Origin: an uncultured Lachnospiraceae bacterium
Lineage (GTDB): Bacteria > Bacillota > Clostridia > Lachnospirales > Lachnospiraceae
Direction of reading: 5' to 3'
Assembly: GCA_934402515.1 (NCBI GenBank)
Contig: CAKRTZ010000050.1
Span: forward strand, 1-15,408
DNA: 15,408 nucleotides
How positions within the stretch are numbered: position 1 is the first letter of the stretch; each line of letters opens with the position of its first letter. Both the position numbers and the translations under genes were made by a program. Of this stretch, positions 7,233 through 13,493 are shown one piece after another. The notes beneath the pieces were generated by a model that saw only the letters and a list, made by a program, of their open reading frames with translations, did not search any database and was not told the origin of the DNA.

Positions 7233-8656
7233 GAAAGACACTCTATTTAAAATTTTGCCTTGCCTATCTGATTTTCGGCTTCTTCGGCTTTGTCATCGTG
7301 GCTACCTTTGTATCCAACATGACCTTTGAGCATTTGCGCCGGGAAAAAGCCGATGCTCTTTACAAGGAAGCAACACTGATTGCAAATACCTATGCAAGCG
7401 ACCTGTATGACAACAACACGACTCTGGACACAGTAAAATACCAACTGGATGCCCTGGACACCTACCTGTCTGCCACCATCTGGATCATCAACCCCTCCGG
7501 CCGTATGATTTTGGATTCCTCCACTCCCATGGATGTGGAAAATGAAGTGGTGGTAGAAAACTTTGACCCCACGGTGACTCAGGGCTCCTACTACACAGTG
7601 GGCACCTTTTTTGACAGTTTTGATGAGAAAATGATCAGTGTTTTCGCCCCCATCACCTCCAATTATATGGTAAGGGGCTATGTGGTCATCCACTATCCCA
7701 TAAGCAGTATCCAGGCCTCCAGCGATAGTCTGCTGAATATTTCCTACATTATGCTGGTAATCCTGTTTCTCCTGTCCCTGATTATTGTCATTTTCTTCAC
7801 GGAGATGGTATATATCCCTCTTCGCAAAATTACGGAAGCGACAGAGCAGTACGCTGCAGGAAATATGCACTATGAGTTTTCCGTGGACAGTGAAGATGAG
7901 ATGGGCTATCTGGCAGCATCCTTAAACTACATGGCAAGCGAAATTGCCCGTTCCGAGGATAATCAGAAGAAATTCGTGGCGAATGTGTCCCACGACTTCC
8001 GCTCTCCCCTGACTTCCATCAAGGGCTATCTGGAGGCCATGCTGGACGGCACCATTCCACCGGAGATGCATGAAAAGTATCTGACCATTGTATTAAACGA
8101 GACAGACCGTCTGACGAAACTTACCAATTCCCTGCTGACCCTGAACAATCTCAATACCAAAGGTGTGATGCTGGAGCGCACCGACTTTGATATCAACCAG
8201 GTCATCCGCAACGTGGCTGCCTCTTTTGAGGGAACCTGCAGGCAAAAAAATGTGGCCATTGAACTGGTTCTCGTAGGCGACTATCTCTATGTAAACGCTG
8301 ATATGGGCAAAATCCAGCAGGTTCTGTATAACCTGTTGGACAATGCCATTAAATTCAGTCATCATGATTCCGCCATTAAAATTGAGACAACGGAAAAAAG
8401 AAGTAAGATCTTTGTGTCGGTAAAAGACCGGGGAATCGGTATCCCGAAAGATGATTTAAAATTGATCTGGGATCGTTTTTATAAATCAGATCTCTCCCGT
8501 GGTAAGGATAAAAAAGGAACCGGCCTGGGCTTATCCATTACAAAAGAGATTATCCATGCCCACGGCGAACATATCAATGTCATCAGTACGGAAGGTGTAG
8601 GGACAGAATTTATCTTTTCTCTGCCCAAATCCGATATCGATGATGAGGAAGTATAA
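7229..8656 (+). CDS. Membrane sensor histidine kinase (HAMP-HisKA-HATPase_c)
   Basis: The 475-aa protein has a transmembrane helix at 9-29, an extracellular sensor of about 135 residues (30-165, probably PAS/Cache-like), a second helix at about 171-191, a HAMP linker (about 192-245), a HisKA dimerisation domain with phosphoacceptor H255 in VSHDFRSPLTSIKGY, and an ATP-binding domain with N box (N372 in LLDNAIKF), G1 box DRGIGIP (400-406), F box WDRFYKS and G2 box KGTGLGLSI. All catalytic motifs are intact. The start is GTG at 7229, overlapping the regulator's stop codon; the overlap is the reason to prefer it over later ATG codons. The gene ends just before a strong terminator, so it closes the mutS2 transcript. 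The ligand is unknown. Confidence 0.94.
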   Translation: MRKTLYLKFCLAYLIFGFFGFVIVATFVSNMTFEHLRREKADALYKEATLIANTYASDLYDNNTTLDTVKYQLDALDTYLSATIWIINPSGRMILDSSTPMDVENEVVVENFDPTVTQGSYYTVGTFFDSFDEKMISVFAPITSNYMVRGYVVIHYPISSIQASSDSLLNISYIMLVILFLLSLIIVIFFTEMVYIPLRKITEATEQYAAGNMHYEFSVDSEDEMGYLAASLNYMASEIARSEDNQKKFVANVSHDFRSPLTSIKGYLEAMLDGTIPPEMHEKYLTIVLNETDRLTKLTNSLLTLNNLNTKGVMLERTDFDINQVIRNVAASFEGTCRQKNVAIELVLVGDYLYVNADMGKIQQVLYNLLDNAIKFSHHDSAIKIETTEKRSKIFVSVKDRGIGIPKDDLKLIWDRFYKSDLSRGKDKKGTGLGLSITKEIIHAHGEHINVISTEGVGTEFIFSLPKSDIDDEEV

Positions 8657-8684
8657 AAGAGTGCCATTTTGTGGCACTCTTTTC
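8655..8684. terminator. Intrinsic terminator, probably bidirectional
   Basis: A perfect 12-bp stem, AAAAGAGTGCCA (8655-8666) and TGGCACTCTTTT (8672-8683), encloses a 5-nt loop. On the plus strand the stem ends in a T-run followed by CTTT; on the minus strand it ends in TTTTATA. It sits right at the stop of the histidine kinase gene and 26 bp past the stop of the convergent thyX gene, so it can end both transcripts. Confidence 0.85.
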
Positions 8685-8709
8685 TTTGATGCTTTTTATT
8701 TATGTTTCT

Positions 8710-9387
8710 TTATAGTTCCTTTTTCGGCTTTCTTCCACAGCTCTTCCGTTCGGTACAGAAACCACTGACCTCGCACTTGGGCATAAAATAATGATCGACC
8801 AGATACTTCCACTCTTCTGAATAATCGCTGAGTGCCTTGCAGATGTCCTGCATCAGCTGGCGATACTCCCAGTAGGCTCTGGTACACATACGCTGATGGC
8901 TCATCTCGATGAGACTACGGACATTGCGCTTGTCCACAATCTTGGTAGTCATGCCTAACGGCAGAAGCAATGCCGCATCCTCTCTGGGGATTTCACATTC
9001 ACTTTCCAGTTCTGCACAGGTTTGGGTGATCATCTCCATTGCCTGCACATATTTCTCTTTTGCCACAGGATCTGCTTCAATCTTTGGTGGAATCACGTAG
9101 TCAAAATTTTGGTAATTGATATACCGGGTGCTTGCCTGTAATCTGGTGGGAGACCCGCCGATATGGGTATACCATTCCCTGATCACTCTGGCGGAATAGC
9201 CGTCCAGAATCAGTTCCACGTTCACATATTCCATCACACGGCCATGTCCGGAAATAATGCAGTCCAGTCCACGCTTGTAATTTTTCTCTGCGTCAGATAA
9301 ATCGGATCCCCAGCAGATTCCTGCTCTCTCGCCCATTAAGGTGATCGGGTTTTTCGTTGTCTCTTTAATGATTGTTACCGTTCCCAT
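8710..9387 (-). CDS. thyX: Flavin-dependent thymidylate synthase ThyX, non-canonical motif class
   Basis: ThyX makes dTMP from dUMP with FAD, NADPH and methylene-tetrahydrofolate. The 225-aa protein matches the family over its length: GHGRVMEY (47-54), the core SARVIREWYTHIGGSPTRLQASTRY (starting at 65), LLPLGMTTKI (141-150) and the C-terminal helix RNVRSLIEMSHQRMCTRAYWEYR. The signature is altered: RHR of the RHRx7S motif reads T74-H75-I76, while S86 and the following TRY (87-89) remain, and the usual FEH is MEY. I recall similar THIGG forms in other clostridia, so this seems to be a subclass and not local decay. The C-terminus has three cysteines in C-x5-C-x5-C spacing (C205, C211, C217). 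GAGG lies 8 nt before ATG. Last gene of the four-gene run. Whether it is a true thymidylate synthase is likely but not shown by the motif. Confidence 0.85.
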   Translation of the reverse strand: MGTVTIIKETTKNPITLMGERAGICWGSDLSDAEKNYKRGLDCIISGHGRVMEYVNVELILDGYSARVIREWYTHIGGSPTRLQASTRYINYQNFDYVIPPKIEADPVAKEKYVQAMEMITQTCAELESECEIPREDAALLLPLGMTTKIVDKRNVRSLIEMSHQRMCTRAYWEYRQLMQDICKALSDYSEEWKYLVDHYFMPKCEVSGFCTERKSCGRKPKKEL

Positions 9388-9405
9388 TTGTCTTTCCTCT
9401 TCCCT

Positions 9406-9903
9406 TTATTGCCCGTCTGTCACCGGCGTCGCTGTCCCGTTTTCCACAGTAAATTCTGCGGTCACCCAGTATGCAGCGGTAAAGTCCGCATAGTTTTTGG
9501 CAATCCGGTAGGTTCCATCCGGCAGGGTTCCGTAGAGATCTTTCCAGCCGAATTCGTAGGTATCCGTACAACCGTCGGGAAGCCATAACAGTTCTCCTGT
9601 AATGACACTGCCGGAGCCTTTCTGCTTCAGATCATACCAGGTATCATTTTGTAATACCTGCACTGCGTAGTCCTGACTGTAGGAAAGATCAGAACCGGAG
9701 GTATTTTCCACAAGAACGGTAGCTCCATCGGGAGTGAGAAGACCTGCATCCTCTGCAAAAGACATGGTCAGTCCCTCCAATGAGGAATCTTCCAGATGCA
9801 CCGCACTACCCTTTTTTAACTGATTTCCACAACCAATCATGGAGAAAGACAGGCACAGTATCATACCTGCCGCTAACATATGTCGTAATCTTATCTGTTT
9901 CAT
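9406..9903 (-). CDS. Small lipoprotein with bacterial Ig-like domain
   Basis: From the ATG at 9903 the protein has 165 aa. It starts with a lipoprotein signal peptide: basic MKQIRLRH, hydrophobic LAAGMILCLSF and a lipobox ending M-I-G-C25, so the mature protein should be anchored on the outer face of the membrane. The remaining part (about 35-160) resembles the Ig-like domain found in Firmicute lipoproteins (the Big_14 type): LEGLTMSF, then VLVENTSGSDLSYSQDYAVQ, and LYGTLPDGTYRIAK near the end. The binding partner is unknown. An in-frame ATG at 9915 adds four residues; AAAGG lies 1 nt before that ATG and 13 nt before the one chosen, so neither is clearly preferred. The frame stays open upstream to 10020, but that would overlap the upstream gene and bury the signal peptide. 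The thyX start is 18 bp downstream. Confidence 0.78.
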   Translation of the reverse strand: MKQIRLRHMLAAGMILCLSFSMIGCGNQLKKGSAVHLEDSSLEGLTMSFAEDAGLLTPDGATVLVENTSGSDLSYSQDYAVQVLQNDTWYDLKQKGSGSVITGELLWLPDGCTDTYEFGWKDLYGTLPDGTYRIAKNYADFTAAYWVTAEFTVENGTATPVTDGQ

Positions 9904-9950
9904 TTTCTGAATCATACCTTTCTGCAAATTGTAACTTTCATAAATGAGGT

Positions 9951-10502
9951 TTACCGGCGATCTCCCGGCAGATATGTTGCCCGTTCGCCTCCGATAAATT
10001 TCGCTCTGGTTCTGGCACATACCAGATGTGCTTCGCCAATCTTAGCGATTGACAGACGTACCGGAACTGCCACATCCCTCAAATGCATACCGATCAATGT
10101 GTCTCCGATATCCATGCCCGCCTCTGCCCGGATATGCTCTACTGCCACCGGCTGTTCCATATATTTATATGCCATCGTTGCAAAAGATCCACCGGCTTTG
10201 GGCTGGGGCACTACATTTACGATCTCATACCCTCTGGCGCGTGCTGCTGCTTTCTCCAGAATAAGCGCACGGTTTAAGTGTTCACAGCACTGGGCTGCCA
10301 CATAAATTTCCTTTTCATTCGCCGCACGATACACACCGCTAAACAGTTTTTCTGCCAGTTCCGGTCTGGAATCCGAACCGATTTTAGCTCCTGCCACTTC
10401 ACTGGTGGAACATCCCACAACCAGCAAATCTCCGGGTTCTAGCTTTGCGATTTTCAAAAGTTCTCTGGTTGCTTCATAAACCTCTTGCTCAATATCACTC
10501 AT
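9951..10502 (-). CDS. UPF0340 family protein (TIGR01440, YwlG-like)
   Basis: The 183-aa protein matches the UPF0340/DUF436 family across its length. Landmarks are GDLLVVGCSTSEVAGAKIG (24-42), AAQCCEHLNRALI, NVVPQPKAGGSFATMAY and DIGDTLIGMHLRDVAVPVR. The family is widespread in Firmicutes and its function is not established; the fold seems to carry conserved Cys/His residues (C31, C72, C73, H75) that could form an active or metal site, which is inference. The start ATG at 10502 lies 6 bp after the stop of the diguanylate cyclase gene. The nearest purine-rich stretch is about 20 nt upstream, so translation probably depends on coupling to the upstream gene. Confidence 0.85.
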   Translation of the reverse strand: MSDIEQEVYEATRELLKIAKLEPGDLLVVGCSTSEVAGAKIGSDSRPELAEKLFSGVYRAANEKEIYVAAQCCEHLNRALILEKAAARARGYEIVNVVPQPKAGGSFATMAYKYMEQPVAVEHIRAEAGMDIGDTLIGMHLRDVAVPVRLSIAKIGEAHLVCARTRAKFIGGERATYLPGDRR

Positions 10503-10508
10503 AACAAT

Positions 10509-12170
10509 CTACACGGTCCCTTCTATTTTATATCGAACCACATAACTGTCTTTACCCTTTTCCTTGACCTCATACATTGCCATGTCGGCCTCATGAATCA
10601 GGTCTTCATACTCTGTTTCCGTTCCCAGGGCAACAACCACTCCAATACTGCAGGTCACCTTCATGACTCTGCCTGTCTCGGTATTGACCACTCCTTCGCG
10701 GATTTTATTCTGCAGTCGCTCCAGAACCAATTTCACATCATCCTTGTTCCGACGCTGCAGCATGCAAAACATGAATTCGTCTCCACCGTTTCGTCCCACA
10801 TTCCCGGATATGCTTTCCCGCAGGCAGCCGGCCACATACTTCAGCACCTCATCGCCCTGCTGATGTCCATAGTTCGTATTAAAATCCTTAAAGTTATCCA
10901 CATCCATAAAGCCCACTACCACCTTGGCCTTCATGTCATTTGCCCGGCTCACCATCCGCTTTACACAATCATTGATGGACTGTTTATTATAAATACCGGT
11001 CAGGAGATCACTGGTTGCTTTTTTCTCCAATTGCAGCTGTTCATTCTGTTCCCGCCGGCTCTCCTGCTCCACATGCTCAATGAGAGAATTGATCTGACGG
11101 GCAATATATCCGATTTCTCCCTGGCCCTGTACCAGTACCCGGAGGGAATAGTTTCCCGTCTCCTGAATCCGCTTTAAGGTATATTCCATCTGCTCAATGG
11201 GATGTATAAACTGACCGGTGACAAAAATATTTCCTGCCAGAATGATCACTGTCACACAGACTGCTGTGATAATAAGCAGAATCAGGTAGTTTCTTGAATC
11301 CTGGGCACGGTTGGTCAGGCAGGTGGTAATATTCATCAGCCAGCTGGTATTGTCGATTGTGGAATAATAAGTGATGTAGGTCTTTCCGTTGGCCTTGAAG
11401 CTGAACTGTCCGTTGGGATGTCTGTCCAGATAGATATTCTTCCATTTTTTCCGGTAGGCAGCATCCATCTCCTCTGTGGGCGTATAGGATTTTAACTCTC
11501 CATCTACCGCATAGCCCTGTGTGATGGTTTCACCATGCCCATCACTAATATAGAGCACATCATCAGCAGACAGCGCCGTATCTGTACAGAATTTGTCAAA
11601 ATAGGAAACACTGATTTCTTCCGCCACATAGCCAATCACTTCTTCATTCCGTGTAATGGCTTTGCAGGCAAGGACAAGCCTCTTTTTTCCTTCCGCTGTC
11701 TCTCTCTCCACAACTCTTCCGATAGAAAAGTCCCTGGAAAGATTTTCTTTCGGAATATTTTGAAGTTCACTGTAACTGTCCGAGTCGAACTCCTCCGTGG
11801 AGGATACCACCTTAAAATCCCGGTTGATTAAGGAGATACTGATTATATATGGGTTATTTAACTTATTCTGATCCAGCATATCCTGCACATAGTGCTGTGT
11901 CTGCGCATCAACCTCGCTTTTTTGCTTCAGGCTCTGTTCCATCAGGTTTCCAACCATCGCATATTGGGAAATAACCTGCAATTCGGATTTTCTCGCTTCA
12001 TAGAATCCGTTGATATTGAGTGTCGTTGTCTCACCTATCGACTTCAAATTTTCTTTTGTAATCCGATTGATCGACTGGTACCGGTTGTAAGTCAAAATTC
12101 CAGTCATAAGATAGAGAGGTACCAAGGAAAACACAATAAGAAAAATAAATAAAGACTTTTTGATCTTCAT
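10509..12170 (-). CDS. Membrane diguanylate cyclase with extracellular sensor, HAMP and GGDEF
   Basis: Makes c-di-GMP from two GTP at the inner face of the membrane. The 553-aa protein has a transmembrane helix at 7-27, an extracellular Cache-like sensor (about 35-285), a second helix at about 293-315, a HAMP linker (about 316-370), a short coiled coil, and a GGDEF domain (about 383-548). The domain starts with DLLTGIYNKQ (388 on), has metal ligands D423 and D425 in FMDVDNFKDFN, an intact GGDEF (462-466) and CSIGVV. No RxxD inhibitory site is present before GGDEF (the position reads I-S-G-N), so the classic product feedback is probably missing. Start supported by AAAGGAGG 8 nt before ATG. First gene of a run that continues with UPF0340, lipoprotein and thyX. 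The ligand is unknown. Confidence 0.93.
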   Translation of the reverse strand: MKIKKSLFIFLIVFSLVPLYLMTGILTYNRYQSINRITKENLKSIGETTTLNINGFYEARKSELQVISQYAMVGNLMEQSLKQKSEVDAQTQHYVQDMLDQNKLNNPYIISISLINRDFKVVSSTEEFDSDSYSELQNIPKENLSRDFSIGRVVERETAEGKKRLVLACKAITRNEEVIGYVAEEISVSYFDKFCTDTALSADDVLYISDGHGETITQGYAVDGELKSYTPTEEMDAAYRKKWKNIYLDRHPNGQFSFKANGKTYITYYSTIDNTSWLMNITTCLTNRAQDSRNYLILLIITAVCVTVIILAGNIFVTGQFIHPIEQMEYTLKRIQETGNYSLRVLVQGQGEIGYIARQINSLIEHVEQESRREQNEQLQLEKKATSDLLTGIYNKQSINDCVKRMVSRANDMKAKVVVGFMDVDNFKDFNTNYGHQQGDEVLKYVAGCLRESISGNVGRNGGDEFMFCMLQRRNKDDVKLVLERLQNKIREGVVNTETGRVMKVTCSIGVVVALGTETEYEDLIHEADMAMYEVKEKGKDSYVVRYKIEGTV

Positions 12171-12201
12171 ATTGGCATCCTCCTTTACAATATATGAGTC
12201 T

Positions 12202-12230
12202 ATATTACTACATTTTACAATTTCTTACAA
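12202..12230 (-). promoter_or_regulatory. Promoter of the diguanylate cyclase operon
   Basis: On the minus strand a -35 box TTGTAA (12225-12230) and a -10 box TAATAT (12202-12207) are separated by 17 bp in an AT-rich stretch. The expected start is near 12195, about 25 nt before the ATG and just ahead of the AAAGGAGG site. This splits the leftward genes into two transcripts. No terminator hairpin was seen for the upstream SGNH gene, so read-through is possible. Confidence 0.55.
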
Positions 12231-12263
12231 CCGCGTTTCGTGTCCAGACCATATGTGATCAGG

Positions 12264-13493
12264 TTACCAGCACACCGTACCGAAGCTGTTTCCATCGGCA
12301 TCCGTGACATCAATTTTAAAATTCTGGAAATCATCTCCATCCGCATAAATGACGGTATGATACCGGGAAGCATACTGAATCATGGGTAGCCACCGGATGT
12401 CCTCCCACTGGCTCTGTTCCGTGCTTACCGTCAGAGTGGCATGGATATCCGGCTCCGCCAAAAGCATAAGAGATGTCAACGGGCTGGTCTGATCAACGAG
12501 AAGAAGTCCGCTGATGGACTGGGCAAATTTATCTGCCTCCTGCTGCCAGGACGCATACTCTGCATCGCACCGCCGATCCGGCAAGTCATAATTTTCCCTA
12601 AGATACTCTCCCAGATACCGGGTTACCTTCACCGCACCGGAAAGATTTAAGTGGGAATCTGCATCCAGGCAGTCCGTATCGTAATCCACCACATCCATAT
12701 CCAGAAAATTCAGATAAGGCACCTCACAGGCATCGGCTATCTCATAACCAAGGTTGGCCTCCCGCTGTTTATCCTCGCTGGCGGGGAAAGGCAGATAGGT
12801 CAGCACCACATCAATGTCTTTTGCTTTACATAAATTCAGAATTTTCCACAGATATTCTACACCCACAGTATCGCTGGCACATACTTCGCTTCTGTCCAGT
12901 TTCACAGCCACCTGGGGCACTGCCACGGAATAGCCGGGCGCTGCACCTTTGTAGGAAAGAGGCTGATAATAAAAATCTTCCGCGGTCAGTTCGCTCCATC
13001 TGTCATGATAGATAATAAAATCTGCCAGGAACTCCGCTTTTTCCTCCGCAGTATCAAACAGGTCGTTCACCATCCGGATTTTGTTCCAGGAAAAAGGGAT
13101 GGCATCCAGGGAAACGTGGGTCTGGTTCACGCTCACCAGAGAGGTTTTCTGGTTTTCACTCAGATACGATAAATCCAACACGACCACGCTGGGTTTGGTG
13201 TAGTCCAACGCATTGACTAACACCCAGTAGGTGGTGGCAAGCTGGTTGCCATGTCCCGCCATATTGTAGGACCCGATGCCCTGCTCCTGCCATAGCTGCA
13301 AGGGCAGAACCCCGTTGGAGGTATGGCTGGTGCCCAGAAACAGCACATCAAAATTTTCCTCCGCCTCAAAAAACGCATCGTACATCTGTGCTGAGGTTTT
13401 CCGTTCAAACACTTTGGAAAGTCCCACCACAATAAGGCAGAGTCCCAATGTGAAAAATAATGCTTTTATCAGATTTTCAGCCTTCGTCTGCAT
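12264..13493 (-). CDS. Membrane-anchored SGNH-type (DltD/AlgJ-like) protein
   Basis: From the ATG at 13493 the protein has 409 aa: one N-terminal hydrophobic anchor (about 8-26) and an extracytoplasmic SGNH/GDSL-like domain. It shows block I VLFLGTSHTSNG (50-61) with candidate nucleophile S56, a block with MAGHGNQ (78-84), VVVLDLSY (103-110), and the closing D278-x-x-H281 motif in DADSHLNLSG. Such anchored SGNH proteins (DltD, AlgJ/AlgX, PatB types) transfer or remove acyl groups on surface polymers together with an MBOAT protein. Residues about 340-409 form an extra C-terminal region I do not recognise. The start is chosen because AAAAAGGA lies 10 nt upstream; the open frame reaches back to 13592 but deeper into the upstream gene. 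It overlaps that gene by 17 bp, so the two are coupled. Transfer as opposed to hydrolysis is inference. Confidence 0.8.
   Translation of the reverse strand: MQTKAENLIKALFFTLGLCLIVVGLSKVFERKTSAQMYDAFFEAEENFDVLFLGTSHTSNGVLPLQLWQEQGIGSYNMAGHGNQLATTYWVLVNALDYTKPSVVVLDLSYLSENQKTSLVSVNQTHVSLDAIPFSWNKIRMVNDLFDTAEEKAEFLADFIIYHDRWSELTAEDFYYQPLSYKGAAPGYSVAVPQVAVKLDRSEVCASDTVGVEYLWKILNLCKAKDIDVVLTYLPFPASEDKQREANLGYEIADACEVPYLNFLDMDVVDYDTDCLDADSHLNLSGAVKVTRYLGEYLRENYDLPDRRCDAEYASWQQEADKFAQSISGLLLVDQTSPLTSLMLLAEPDIHATLTVSTEQSQWEDIRWLPMIQYASRYHTVIYADGDDFQNFKIDVTDADGNSFGTVCW

Noticed and set aside
7247..7870. 207-codon open frame on the minus strand
   Set aside because: Antisense to the histidine kinase, whose domains run through this stretch; His/Gly-rich shadow without a start signal.
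9904..10020. Longer start for the lipoprotein
   Set aside because: The extension overlaps the UPF0340 gene and would put 39 residues before a textbook lipoprotein signal peptide.
12171..12263. Terminator for the SGNH gene in the gap before the cyclase gene
   Set aside because: No stem-loop with a T-run was found on the minus strand in this 93-bp stretch; only the promoter is supported.
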